A stretch of DNA of 64,000 nt from Hygrophila difformis (taxonomy: Eukaryota; Streptophyta; Magnoliopsida; Lamiales; Acanthaceae): contig JAOANR010000014.1 of NCBI GenBank assembly GCA_030278955.1, positions 15,006,068 through 15,070,067 on the forward strand. The letters are read 5' to 3'. The notes beneath the pieces are model-generated. The model saw nothing but the letters and a program-made list of their open reading frames with translations, was not told where the DNA came from and did no database searches. Of the stretch, positions 34,059 through 47,500 are shown piece by piece. How positions within the stretch are numbered: the first letter of the stretch is position 1; the number at the start of each line of letters is the position of its first letter. A program made the position numbers and the translations under genes.

Positions 34059-35042
34059 CGGTATTTTTTCTTCTTTTTTTCAAATAAAATCAAGTATTTG
34101 TGGTCTTATTATTATTTGTGCATTAAGTTTGCTTATTTTAAATTCATAACATAGGCGTAGGAAACCATAATAATTTGTATCAATTTGATCATAAAACATG
34201 CAACAAAATAAATAATCAGTTCATTACCTCGAGATAATCAACCTCAATTTCTATATGTATATCTTAATCCACCAATTTCAACAAACCAGACTATTCTAAA
34301 CCATGAGTACGAATCTCCGCAATTTCAATAAGATAGTAGGAGGGATGGATTCAATTAATTATATTATACAAACCATTATTTATAAGACCTAGAAAATGTT
34401 AGAAAATAAGTTCTTAGTTGGTAAGAAATCGAAAAATCTCAATCCTTGTGGCTATAGCTACAACATATATATACTGGTGGTAATCATCAGGTTATTCTCA
34501 TTATATAATTGTTCATCATTCTATACAATCAGTTTCATAACGTTAAATTTTCTATGAGATCACTTTCTCAGGCTAGCAAATTTTCAATAAGTTACTACAA
34601 TAAAAAAAAAAAGTATCCACTTTTTATACTTACAATTTCAACAAAATTAACAGTTTTCCAACTATCATAGATGATTGTCTTCCTATTTTCCTTAGTAATA
34701 ATATATAAGCGAATACATTCTTGGCACCTCATTAAAAGTATTATGCATGTTTTTACATTTATGCAGGCTTCGATATACAGAAGGGCTCTGTTCTATAGTT
34801 ATATGGAGTATAATTAACACTTCAGGTTTTCATCTTTTTATTGGCAATATATCAGCAAATGGCATCGCAAAATCGACTAATAAAAATTTTGACCTTTTTT
34901 AAAAACTAAAAAAATGCAAAATTCTGGATTATGTTCCTGAGAAAAAAAATATTTTTTCAATAATTATTTTTTCTTTATATTATTTTATTTTATTAAAATT
35001 ATTGTTATGATAAAAATATATATTTAAAAAATAAACTTTATA
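34059..35042. other. Intergenic, AT-rich
   Basis: No gene or clear element seen. Confidence 0.4.
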
Positions 35043-35301
35043 CTACCTCTGTCTCAATATTTTTGTTACAATTTGATTTTTTGACACTATTCATTGTTTA
35101 ACTTTGATTCAAATTTTTATCATAGTTATGTAAGAAAAAACATAGTCAAGTGAAAATCTTGTTAGATTCGTCTAATTTTGTAGTTATAAAATCAACTTTT
35201 TATAATTGTTCGTTGTACACAATTTAAGTTATTAACCGTTAAAAATGTGTATCGGCATACGTGTTGGTGGGTCCGTAATAAAAATAATGAGGCGGATGAA
35301 G
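35043..35301. mobile_element. Stowaway-like MITE, 259 bp, diverged
   Basis: The ends CTACCTCTGTCTCAATA and GAGGCGGATGAAG form an imperfect inverted repeat flanked by TA (35041-35042, 35302-35303). Interior phrases (GACACTATTCATTG, GTCAAGTGAAAATCTTGTTAG) match the 259-bp copy at 51931-52189. Confidence 0.8.
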
Positions 35302-35505
35302 TACAAAAATTCAGAATTGAATTTTGATTAGATTTTTATAACGGATTATAATTTCTTATTAACTATATATATTTGGATAAATTACTTAAAAGATTATTAT
35401 TATTAATTTTTTATTTTATTATTTTTTGATAAATATTGACACATATGTGTGTCGTCAAACGTGTGTTCAAACCCAAACTATACATTTTTTATTTTATTAT
35501 ATTGA

Positions 35506-37822
35506 TGTAACACCCCGATTTAATTAACTCATAATTAATTAATTTAATTATGGTTAATTAACAAAAGACTTAGTATGTGGATTATTTTGTAGGGAATGAA
35601 GATTTAAGAGGGGGAAATAAGTGAGTTCAACTCACAAGATAATAAGAGTCAAGTGCTCAAATGGGTGCAATGTGGTCAAGACAAGTAGTGTGAACCTTTT
35701 AACCCACATTCCGACCCGACCCGGATCCATTTTACCCTTAAAAATCAGATTTTGGGTGTTGGAAACCCATTTCCTCATCTTCTCTTCCCCTCTCTTCCCT
35801 CATTCCCGTCACCATTTTTGGGAAGGCTAGGGTTGGTGCCAAATCCTCCCAAAACCTTGATTTTATGCCCAAATCAGTTGGGGGTTTCATTATACTACCT
35901 TTGGTAAGTAATTTCCTCATAGTAATTCATGATTTTGAAGAGTTTTGAGGTGGTTTGTGAAGAGGGCAAAACAAATGACGGGATTGAATGATTTTGGTTG
36001 AAATTCTTGTAGATCGGCTTGGAATTTGTGTTAAATCCTTGCTTGGGAGTTGCAAATCAGTTTTGGAAGTTAAGGTAATGCTTTTGGTTGAGTAATTTCA
36101 GTTTTTGAGCTTCCAATGGGTTCATGATGAAGAAATCATGTTCTTGGAGTTGATTTTTGATGTTTGGATTGGATTCTTGTAATTTAGGCTTGGAATTTCA
36201 GATTGGAAGCTTGGAGGTTGAGAAGAGGAGCTTGGAGACTCATCTACATATCAGGCAAGGGTAGAGATAGGCCTAAATGGGGGCATAATCGGTGGAATGG
36301 CCGGAAACCGCCATTTCCATCGTTTCTGGTGTGTCGGCGCGCACTTGGCGCGCCCTTTAGCCAAACAGCGCGCGACACGAACGTCACGACGTCCGTGACA
36401 AGACCCGCGCGGGGTTGGCGCGGTTTTCTTGAGAAAACCGCGCGGGGAGCGCGCCAGCTCCCCTGTCTGTGCGATTCGTCCGCTCGTTTTTCCGATTCTT
36501 CGTCCTTCGTGTTTCCTTAGTTCTTCTTATGCTTCTAGCATGCCATAACCATCATTATGCTCACAATCTTTGAACTTAGTTGTGATTAGCGGTGATCTAC
36601 TATGCCTTAGTTAAGATCGAGACTTGTTTCGCTTCTATGACGATATGTGTTGATGCCGATATATGGGACTTGGCACACCCCGGAATATTTTAAAACTACT
36701 ATTTTAAAGAGCCCGGATTATTTTTTTAAAAACTATTATTTTCAAGTATTATTATTTTTAAAGTTATCATTTATAAACTAGTAGTATATTTCAAAGAGCC
36801 CAGACTATTTTAAAGCTATTTATTTTAAAGAAAATACTTCACTCGAGATGAGTGATTGAATTGAATGTGAATAATTGTGATGATATATTGAGACTGAAAA
36901 GGATTTATATCCTAGTCTGTATTTGGCTAGAAAGGGCTCATGACCCTTAGCCTGACCCGCTTGCCGTAAGCCACGATTTCAGCTGTTAGTGTCCGCGGCG
37001 GGGGCACTGTGGGTATGTCTCTCGACCATTAAGGGGAGTGGACCCTTATATGGGAGAGAATACCGACCATGGTACCTAGGTGCGCGCTAGGCATGCTTAT
37101 GTGTTGCATTTAGGGTAGATAGACATTCTAGGTCATAACATTTCATCTCATCATCCATCATTCATCTTATTTGCAGTGGTTGAAGCACCGGTATGGGACG
37201 GTGTGATGTTTACTTATTTGCTCTGCTCAATTTTTATGTTATGCCTAATAAATGTTTAAAAACGGAATATATCTCCACATATATGTATAAATATACTTCT
37301 AGGGAATCAAGTTAATTCTTGTTTCCCCTTATGCCGATTCTTCTATTCTTGCTCAGTACCTTGTACTGACCCTTGCTATGTTTTCATGTATAGATATTCC
37401 CGGGGAGGACGCAGAGCCTGAGCACGATGTGGGGTTTGGGGATGAGTGATCTACCTAGAGATGCATTTGCATGTTGTGGACTTATGTGCTTGTCTTGAAT
37501 AATATGCTATGACTCTATTACCTTGTCTCGTACTGCTTGTGATACTGATCGGTACACTATGTTCTGTCTCGTGTGTTACTTAATATCTCTGACAGGTTGA
37601 GATGAGACTGTTATGTCGACTGTTATGTCGCATGAATAAGGCTTGTAAGCCGGACGTCTGTTATGATGTGAGGTTTCCTTTCTGGATTTGTATTATGATT
37701 CATTGGCTTCCTGTTTACTTGGCTACGTGTTATTGATCTTAAATTGATTGGCCAACAGTTTAAGAGAGGTAACACGGCAGTGACGTCACAGAAATTTGGT
37801 TTTAAATTTTTGGGGCGTTACA
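35506..37822 (+). repeat. 5' LTR of the gypsy element
   Basis: 2317 bp. Contains short frames (for example 36203-36520) that are also present in the 3' LTR and show no domain. Confidence 0.95.
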
Positions 37823-37824
37823 TT

Positions 37825-37840
37825 TGGTATCAGAGCCAGG
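37825..37840 (+). promoter_or_regulatory. Primer-binding site, initiator tRNA-Met type
   Basis: TGGTATCAGAGCCAGG, two bases after the LTR end. This is the standard plant retroelement site complementary to the 3' end of initiator tRNA-Met. Confidence 0.9.
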
Positions 37841-38039
37841 TTTGCTCGTATGTGCTTAGAATTCTAACACAAGCATGTGGTGAGATGTGTGGGGGAAAGC
37901 ATATAGTGTAGGAATTGCATCTAGCTCTGCTTATATTCTTGTTAATTGCATTGTTTTTGGTTATCTGCGTGCCCTATAGGGATGGATTGTGGTTTGTGAA
38001 TCAAACCAGGATCAATCCTTGGGGATATTCCGGGAGATC

Positions 38040-38311
38040 TATACTTAATAATTCCTGTTCGGTAAAGAATTATTCTTGTTTACCGAGTGTCCCTGTTGTC
38101 TCTGAGTTCGGGATGTATTTCCCGACTAAATTCTTGGTCTCCCATCTGCTCGGGAGATTGATTTTACTGTTGAGCTGATGCCTGATGCAGCTCATAGTTC
38201 TAAGGCTCCTTACCATATGACTCCTGTGAACTGACGGAGTTGAAAGATCAATTGAATGAGCTTATCAGTAAGGGGTATATTTAGCCTAGTAACTCGCCAT
38301 AAGGAGCTCCT
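38040..38311 (+). pseudogene. Decayed protease-RT linker from an older gypsy copy
   Basis: Reads like the linker before RT (EIDFTVELMPD, SKAPYHM) with several stops. It continues to the opening of RT (about 38228-38311: DQLNELISKGYI, then PSNSP and GAP with stops). The same RT opening then appears again, intact, from 38312. The two are diverged, so this is not a simple duplication of one template. Confidence 0.75.
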
Positions 38312-41079
38312 GCCGAGTTGAGGGAGTGGAAGGAACAGCTTAAGGATTTACTTGATAAAGGATACATTCAACCTAGCAGTTCGCCTTGGGGAGCACCGGT
38401 AATCTTTGTCAAAAAGAAGGACGGAAGCTTACGGATGTGTATTGATTATCAGGGGCTCAATCAGATCACAGTCAAGAACCGTTACCCACTGCCGAGGATT
38501 GATGACCTATTTGACCAGCTGAAGGGTGCATCCACATTCTCTAAGATCGACTTGAGATTAGGATACCATCAGATTCGGGTGGCAGAGGGAGATCGTGAAA
38601 AGACAGCTTCCCGAACGCGGTATGGTCATTTCGAGTTCACAGTGATGTCGTTTGGGCTAACTAATGCCCCAGCAGTCTTTATGGACTTGATGCATCGCGT
38701 CTTTCGACCTTGGTTAGACGTTTGTGTGGTTGTCTTTATTGATGACATTTTGGTATACTCTTCCAATGTAAAGACACACAAGGAACATCTCAGAACAGTG
38801 TTGCAGGTGCTTAGGGAGCACAAGTTATATGCCAAACTTTCGAAGTGTGAGTTTTGGTTGGATAAGGTGGCTTTCCTTGGGCATATTGTGTCAGGCGAAG
38901 GAATTTCAGTAGACCCGGCGAAGGTCGAAGCGGTGTTGGAGTGGAATCCTCCAACTAATGTCAGTGAGGTGCGTAGTTTCCTTGGATTGGTGGGATACTA
39001 CAGGAGGTTCATTGAGGGGTTCGCTAGCATTGCTCGACCCTTGACTCAGTTAGAGAGAAAGGATGTATTATTTCATTAGAGTGAGGACTGTCAGCAGGCT
39101 TTTGATCTATTGAAGAAGAAGGTGACAGAGGCTCCGGCCTTAGTGTTACCTGATGAATCGGGGGAATATGAGGTATACACAGATGCATCTTATCGAGGAC
39201 TTGGGTGTGTGCTTATGCAGTATGGCAAGGTGATTGCGTATGCATCTAGGCAATTAAAGCCTCACGAGCTGAATTACCCGACTCACGACCTGGAGATGGC
39301 AGCGGTCGTGCATGCATTAAAAATTTGGAGGCATTATCTTTACGGAGCCAAGTGTCAAATCTATTCGGATCATAAGAACCTTAAATGTCTCTACACTGCA
39401 GATAAGATGAGCGGTAGGCAAAGAAGGTGGTTAGAGTTTTTGCAGGACTACGACACGAGTATTCAGTACATAGAAGGGAAAGCCAACCGGGTGGCTGATG
39501 CACTAAGTAGGAAAGGACATGTACTGAACTCAATTACTCTCCCTTGGAAGTTAAGGCAAGAGTTGGACAAGGAAGGTGTTGTGGTTGTTCCTTACGACAC
39601 GATAGCAAGGTTGAATGCTATGACGGTGGTGCCATCATTACTCGAGGAGCTCAGACTAAGTCAAGCTGTAAGTCAAGAGATGATGCATTTGAAAGCTCAG
39701 ATTCGTAAGGGTAAAGCGGAAGGCTTTGTGATTGATAGCAAGAATATGATCAAGTTTGGGGACCGTTGGTGTGTGCCTCCGAAGGATCAGGCGCTGAAAG
39801 GAAAAATTATGGAGGAAGCACATTACACACCTTACTCCGTACATCCGGGAGCAGTAAAGATGTACAAGGATTGAGGCAAAACTATTGGTGGAAAGGCTTG
39901 AAGAAGGAAGTGGCAGAATTTGTGTCTAGGTGTTCCACTTGCCAGAAGGTGAAAGCCGAGCACATGAGACCTTCAGGCTTATTACAACCTTTGGATGTTC
40001 CTACTTGGAAATGGGAGTCCATTGCTATGGACTTTGTCACCGGGCTACCCAGGACACGGAGCAGTTTTGATACTATTTGGATAGTTGTGGACCGACTAAC
40101 CAAGAGTGCTGTGTTTATACCAATGAGATTGAACTGGAGCATGCAACAGTTGACTGGCGCTTACATCCAACATGTGGTTAGACGTTTTGGTATTCCTCGA
40201 GAAATCATTTCCGACAGAGATTCCAGATTCCTGTCAAGGTTCTGGAAGGAATTGTCGACAGCCTTTGGGACACAGATCAGTATGAGTACTGCGTGGCACC
40301 CTCAGACTGATGGACAGACCGAAAGGACCATTAGAACCTTGGAGGATATGTTGAGGGCGTGTGTGATGGATTTTCAAGGATCGTGGGAGGAACATCTACA
40401 TTTGGTGGAGTTCTCCTACAACAATAGCTATCACGCGAGTATTCGTATGGCGCCTTTCGAGGCCTTATACGGAAGAAAGTGCAGGACACCCTTGTGTTGG
40501 AGTGATCCTTCAGAGCGAGTGGTGATGGGTCCTGAACTCATTGAACAGACCACTGAAGTGGTAAGAGTGGTCAGAGACAGAATGAAGGAAGCTCAGGACC
40601 GTCAAAAGAGTTATGCTGATTTGTCCAGGAGAGACATTGAATTCGAGGTTGGAGATTGGGTACTTTTGAGAGTGTCACCCATGAGGGGCGTGAGACGATT
40701 TGGGAAGAAAGGGAAACTGAGTCCCAGATTTATAGGCCCCTATGAGATCACTAAAAAGATTGGGAAGGTCGCTTACCGGTTAGAATTGCCAACTGAGGTG
40801 GGAAAGGTGCACAACGTTTTCCACGTCTCTCAGTTGAGGAAGTTTATCTCGGATCCTGACAAGATTATACAACCGGAGGAGGTGGAGTTGGATGACAGCC
40901 TAGAATACGAAGAATACCCCGTGGCGATTCTCGACACTAAAGAAAAGGTACTTCGCAATAAGGTGATCAAAATGGTGAAAGTACTTTGGTCGAGACATGG
41001 CGTAGAGGATGCCACTTGGGAGACAAAGGAAAGCATGGCGAGGCGTTATCCTGAATTGGATTTGACTCCAATTCAGTGA
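38312..41079 (+). pseudogene. Gypsy pol: RT, RNase H, integrase, chromodomain; stop and frameshift
   Basis: RT (38318-39079): [33 protein letters not shown], catalytic [16 protein letters not shown] at 39077-39079 falls where the family has tryptophan (H-W-S-E-type). The same frame then gives RNase H (39110-39874: [33 protein letters not shown]). Near 39870 one base is missing, shifting into the integrase frame (to 41079). Integrase has the zinc-finger end CSTCQKVKAEH and the DDE residues in AMDFVTGLP, ISDRDSRF and GQTERTIR. A chromodomain closes the protein (VLWSRHGVEDATWE, about 40900-41060). Catalytic residues are intact, so damage is limited to the two breaks and the missing 5' half. Confidence 0.93.
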
Positions 41080-41123
41080 AGTAATGACCTTAATCCATAC
41101 TTTTTCATTCGAGGACGAATGAT

Positions 41124-41139
41124 CCTAAGGGGGAGAGAT
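41124..41139 (+). promoter_or_regulatory. Polypurine tract of the gypsy element
   Basis: AAGGGGGAGAGA just before the 3' LTR. Confidence 0.8.
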
Positions 41140-43456
41140 TGTAACACCCCGATTTAATTAACTCATAATTAATTAATTTAATTATGGTTAATTAACAAAA
41201 GACTTAGTATGTGGATTATTTTGTAGGGAATGAAGATTTAAGAGGGGGAAATAAGTGAGTTCAACTCACAAGATAATAAGAGTCAAGTGCTCAAATGGGT
41301 GCAATGTGGTCAAGACAAGTAGTGTAAACCTTTTAACCCACATTCCGACCCGACCCGGATCCATTTTACCCTTAAAAATCAGATTTTGGGTGTTGGAAAC
41401 CCATTTCCTCATCTTCTCTTCCCCTCTCTTCCCTCATTCCCGTCACCATTTTTGGGAAGGCTAGGGTTGGTGCCAAATCCTCCCAAAACCTTGATTTTAT
41501 GCCCAAATCAGTTGGGGGTTTCATTATACTACCTTTGGTAAGTAATTTCCTCATAGTAATTCATGATTTTGAAGAGTTTTGAGGTGGTTTGTGAAGAGGG
41601 CAAAACAAATGACGGGATTGAATGATTTTGGTTGAAATTCTTGTAGATCGGCTTGGAATTTGTGTTAAATCCTTGCTTGGGAGTTGCAAATCAGTTTTGG
41701 AAGTTAAGGTAATGCTTTTGGTTGAGTAATTTCAGTTTTTGAGCTTCCAATGGGTTCATGATGAAGAAATCATGTTCTTGGAGTTGATTTTTGATGTTTG
41801 GATTGGATTCTTGTAATTTAGGCTTGGAATTTCAGATTGGAAGCTTGGAGGTTGAGAAGAGGAGCTTGGAGACTCATCTACATATCAGGCAAGGGTAGAG
41901 ATAGGCCTAAATGGGGGCATAATCGGTGGAATGGCCGGAAACCGCCATTTCCATCGTTTCTGGTGTGTCGGCGCGCACTTGGCGCGCCCTTTAGCCAAAC
42001 AGCGCGCGACACGAACGTCACGACGTCCGTGACAAGACCCGCGCGGGGTTGGCGCGGTTTTCTTGAGAAAACCGCGCGGGGAGCGCGCCAGCTCCCCTGT
42101 CCGCGCGATTCGTCCGCTCGTTTTTCCGATTCTTCGTCCTTCGTGTTTCCTTAGTTCTTCTTATGCTTCTAGCATGCCATAACCATCATTATGCTCACAA
42201 TCTTTGAACTTAGTTGTGATTAGCGGTGATCTACTATGCCTTAGTTAAGATCGAGACTTGTTTCGCTTCTATGACGATATGTGTTGATGCCGATATGTGG
42301 GACTTGGCACACCCCGGAATATTTTAAAACTACTATTTTAAAGAGCCCGGATTATTTTTTTAAAAACTATTATTTTCAAGTATTATTATTTTTAAAGTTA
42401 TCATTTATAAACTAGTAGTATATTTCAAAGAGCCCAGACTATTTTAAAGCTATTTATTTTAAAGAAAATACTTCACTCGAGATGAGTGATTGAATTGAAT
42501 GTGAATAATTGTGATGATATATTGAGACTGAAAAGGATTTATATCCTAGTCTGTATTTGGCTAGAAAGGGCTCATGACCCTTAGCCTGACCCGCTTGCCG
42601 TAAGCCACGATTTCAGCTGTTAGTGTCCGCGGCGGGGGCACTGTGGGTATGTCTCTCGACCATTAAGGGGAGTGGACCCTTATATGGGAGGGAATACCGA
42701 CCATGGTACCTAGGTGCGCGCTAGGCATGCTTATGTGTTGCATTTAGGGTAGATAGACATTCTAGGTCATAACATTTCATCTCATCATCCATCATTCATC
42801 TTATTTGCAGTGGTTGAAGCACCGGTATGGGACGGTGTGATGTTTACTTATTTGCTCTGCTCAATTTTTATGTTATGCCTAATAAATGTTTAAAAACGGA
42901 ATATATCTCCACATATATGTATAAATATACTTCTAGGGAATCAAGTTAATTCTTGTTTCCCCTTATGCCGATTCTTCTATTCTTGCTCAGTACCTTGTAC
43001 TGACCCTTGCTATGTTTTCATGTATAGATATTCCCGGGGAGGACGCAGAGCCTGAGCACGATGTGGGGTTTGAGGATGAGTGATCTACCTAGAGATGCAT
43101 TTGCATGTTGTGGACTTATGTGCTTGTCTTGAATAATATGCTATGACTCTATTACCTTGTCTCGTACTGCTTGTGATACTGATCGGTACACTATGTTCTG
43201 TCTCGTGTGTTACTTAATATCTCTGACAGGTTGAGATGAGACTGTTATGTCGACTGTTATGTCGCATGAATAAGGCTTGTAAGCCGGACGTCTGTTATGA
43301 TGTGAGGTTTCCTTTCTGGATTTGTATTATGATTCATTGGCTTCCTGTTTACTTGGCTACGTGTTATTGATCTTAAATTGATTGGCCAACAGTTTAAGAG
43401 AGGTAACACGGCAGTGACGTCACAGAAATTTGGTTTTAAATTTTTGGGGCGTTACA
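41140..43456 (+). repeat. 3' LTR of the gypsy element
   Basis: 2317 bp, equal in length to the 5' LTR. Visible differences include single substitutions near 41327, 42101-42103, 42296, 42692 and 43073. Confidence 0.95.
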
Positions 43457-43461
43457 ATTGA

Positions 43462-44584
43462 TTAGGTTAATATTTTATACTTGAATTCTAATATAAATAA
43501 TATAATATATATTTAAAAAAATTATTTATTCAATTAAAGAATTTATAATATATTGGTTTAACTAAATTTGTCATAAATATCATATATATTTTAATTTATT
43601 TTTAATGTATATATATATATATTTAAAATATATGGAAAGATTTTCTCAAGATTTTCTTATCCTAACAAATAGATTATTATTTAATACATAATATTTAAAA
43701 GATTGATCACTTGGCATGTAGGATGATTCAGCGCTGGCGTGTAATTATTTTGGATGACTGTACGTTTTTGGATGATTAATCAGCATTTATGTGGAAACCT
43801 AAGGCATAATTAATGTATAACCCTTAAATTTAAGAAAGAATCAAGTATATTTAATAAGGGCAATACAGTCTGCACATGCCAAAAAGTATTCAGGATTTAT
43901 TATATGGATTATAGGTAGAAATAAATCTTTACCTTGGAAGATTCTACAAAAATAAGACTATTAAATAGAATTTAATATATTTGCAATTAGATTATTTTAT
44001 TTATTGTGTGAATCTTTGTATTAATGGAATGAATATCTCTATACATAAACCACACCTAGCCTATTTATCAAATATGAAAAATAAAAAATCCAGATGTTCA
44101 GGTCAGTCCTGATTCAGGACTTGAACCTCTTCCCTAATGTACTATTGATTACCCATTTACGAATATTTAACGTTATAAACAATAAATGAGGGCATATAGT
44201 TGGCTCGTTAATTTCTTTGTTCCATATTTTGCATCTCTACCAAGGAAGAAGAGAATTGTTTTTGATTGATTAAAAACAAATTAACATCCCAAAATTGACA
44301 CCAATTCATGAAAACGATATCTCGAAAGTCGCACTTCGTAGTTTCATGTATGTACCATGTCCATCATCCAATTCCATGAAAACACATGGTCTATTCCACA
44401 ATGCCCATTCCAAGTAAGGCGTTATCCAAATTGCCAAAAACACTCGTTGGTCCGTGCAGATCACTTGATGAAGTGTTTATTGTACATTAATATAACAAGT
44501 TAGAAATGACTATCTGAATAATGTTTTTTCAGAATATCGAGTCGGGGATCATCACATGATATTCCAAGCGTCCAACACAAAGTG
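43462..44584. other. AT-rich intergenic region, including the SAC gene 3' flank
   Basis: No gene. The 3' UTR and terminator of the minus-strand SAC gene must lie in roughly the last few hundred bases. No clear polyadenylation signal was chosen. Confidence 0.4.
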
Positions 44585-47500
44585 TTACAACAGACCACAC
44601 AAGCGTGGTCTCGAACAAATCTGCCTTCCATTTGCTTTAAGCAGTGCCACCACTCCAGCAGCTATACTAGCGCAAATCACCGATGAAAGCATATTCTGTG
44701 TACCTCGAGCTACACCTACAGGTAAAAGCATCACCGCGTTATTACATAGCAGGAAACACTGAGAAGATAAGCATAAGTCGTGTATTCCAATACTCCAATA
44801 CCTTGGTTTAATGTCATAGATGACATTGTCAATCCCCCAAGTACCAAAACTGATGCCACCGGAAGATACTGAAATTTGTAATGGCAACAATAGGGAAAAT
44901 GTTATTTACATCCAAAGACCTAAAAACAAGAGAATGATGATTGATCCGGAGGCATCTCCATCTTCAGCTTTGTGCACAAGCAACATCTGACTAACATGTA
45001 CTTCTTATCCAAGGGAAACTTAGAAAATGTGCTTGCACTTCACAATTGATTAAATATAATCAAGTATACTCAGAAGTCAGAACAGAACCACAACACTGAG
45101 AACATGCATAGGCAGGTACATCAACAACAGCCAATAATGTTGAAAATAAAATTGAAAATATTATTTGTTGATTTGTAAGAAGAAAGATTATGGGGGCAAA
45201 GCAGCTCAAATGAACATTGGAGATAACCAATTATTGTTCTAGTTGAAAATGAGGATTCCTAACAAGTCGAATTTTGGATTCTATGTTGACAGAAAGACAC
45301 ACATGAAAAGCAGTGAACCCTATGAATGTTGCAGGCAAGTACGCAACTGGCAACAAAGAAACATCTCTATACACACTATTATGTGAAGTCACAGATGGAG
45401 TTGTTCTTGCTTACAGAGAGGGAGTCAAATCCCCTGGACTGGAGCGGGGAAGGACTATGTATATTCACCATGTATCGGCCACTGATAAGATCAATAGCAT
45501 CCTGTGAGGATTTCAAACAGTGTCAACAATCTAGGTGGCATTTGGTGGAGAGAACAAAAATGAACAACAAAGAGCAGTTTCTATAATAATGCTGATAACT
45601 TGCCTGTCGAATACCATCTTGAAAGTTATTTAAATAATATCTTGAGAGGGCGCTCATCCCATCTTTGATCATACCAGACATTGTCTGTCTTCCATATCTG
45701 AGGCATAACAACCCACACAAATAAGATTTAAGTTTTCCAACTTCTCCAGACTAAATGTTCAAACAGTATATCATTTCCCAAGAAACTTTGTTTTCATTGA
45801 GTTACCTCACAAGGTCCCTTTTCAATGCATGGGTCCCCGAATACTCGAGACTTATCTCATCCCCATGCTCAACCCATACTGTAGTAAAGAACACAAGTTT
45901 GTCTCAAATAAAAAGGAAAATAAAAAATAAAAATAAAAATGCTGCTCACGTTCTATAACACAATTTATTATGATTTATGAAAACAATGATTGTTGTTGGT
46001 CCATACAAGTTCTGAACATTTCAAAATCTTCACTGAACATTGAAATACATTCTGTTGAAGAAAGTGCACCAAGTCTCTGCAGCTGAGAATTTAATGATTT
46101 CTGTGCTAGGAAACTCTGCACTTAAAACACATCCTTCACATGAGAATTTATACAAAAAAGTACATTGCTACACTTCACTAAATGAAAATCTATGAATGAG
46201 AATTTCAAGTAAACAAGTGGAAGAATGGGACATGTTTCCTCAAACCTGTGTAACATTTGTTCTATCAAGGCAGTCAATGCAATTGGATCTAATAACTCCT
46301 CCCTGCTCTGCTAGAACCCTCCCTTCCGGATCTAAAAGGAAGTATCTGTTCAGCTGGAAAATATTACACGAGTACTGTGTAGGTCGTGTGTAGTCTAGCA
46401 CACATTGCAGGATAGAGGAACAACAACAACAATAATAATAATAATTACTCTTGCTTCTCAAAGTCTTCTGAAATTTGCTCAAACAATAGACTTATATTGT
46501 CGAGGTTCCCGTTGCCGCATGATTGGTGAAAATCAAACGAGACATACCTGGAGAGTCAGGATTAAGGACACTGGTATATTAGTAATTTTTTTCATCACCA
46601 CTTGGAACAAGGAGAAAATCAAGGAAAAAATTGGAATAGGCCACAACACTGCAACCGCTAACCCACGGTAAGCAGAAATAAAATAGCTTGACCAAGCAAA
46701 GCACCAAAACTATACCGGACATCGGGAAGCTTTCGCATTTCTTCTGCATAAGCTGTACTCAACAAACCTTCATCTCCATGCTACAAGATAGGAAGAAACA
46801 ATGATACAAAAGTTAAGTTTTGAATTTGTTTAAAGCAACAACGCACTATTGATAGTTTGATACTAGTCACTAGTCATTGGAATTTGGAAGATAAAATATT
46901 GGGATATAAAATCTATTATTCCAAAGATGTGTTTTGCACTGACTTCATATAAAATAAATTGTATGGGAGAATGAAATGGAGTATTTCTGGTGAAAATTTA
47001 AACTTGTACCTTTGTTAATATTGTCCAAAGAAAATATCTAAACAAGACACATGATTTCAGATTGTACGAATTCCTTAGCCAGATCAGTTCAAAGGCCATC
47101 AAGCAAGAACATCTAACCTTATCTGTCAGGTCAACCACAATGCAGCCCCCATATCTTTGTAATATATCATTGAAGTGACGTTCCACAACTTTCGACTGAC
47201 AAATACATTAACACGTTGCAGGGAAACGAATAAATAAAAACGATATTGGAGTCAAATCAGGGAGTATACTCACTGTCTGCTCATGATTAATTATATTGAG
47301 TCGTGGCTTATAGCTCAAATCAACAATTTGTTCCCATAAAAGTGGAATCGACCCCCGAACCTGAAAAACAAAGCTACTTGTGAACTTCTCACCTCATAGT
47401 TGAAATTTGTAGAAGGAACTTTCATGTGCGCAAAACTTAATAAAAGAAAGGTCACTGAAATTATGTGCTACCAAATCATGAGCACTATGATAACAATGAC

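Larger units (their letters stand above)
35501..43461 (+). mobile_element. Ty3/gypsy chromovirus-type element, full length but lacking gag and protease
   Basis: The LTRs are 35506-37822 and 41140-43456, each 2317 bp. They start TGTAACACCCCG and end GGGGCGTTACA, with target duplication ATTGA (35501-35505, 43457-43461). By eye I noted about six substitutions between the LTRs, so the insertion is young. A tRNA-Met-type primer site follows the 5' LTR. The 3.3-kb interior holds only a decayed protease-RT linker, RT, RNase H, integrase and a C-terminal chromodomain. Gag and protease are missing, and pol has a stop and a frameshift. The chromodomain suggests the Tekay/Del-like chromovirus group (inference). 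It should depend on proteins of an intact relative. Confidence 0.95.

Noticed and set aside
36203..36520. 105-codon frame with GC-rich codons, repeated at 41837-42154
   Set aside because: It lies inside the two LTRs of the gypsy element and is duplicated only because LTRs are duplicated. No domain.
44585..44890. 101-codon single ORF as a separate small gene
   Set aside because: Its end is the last exon of the SAC gene. The upstream part is intron, and the true preceding exon is 44802-44868 in another frame.
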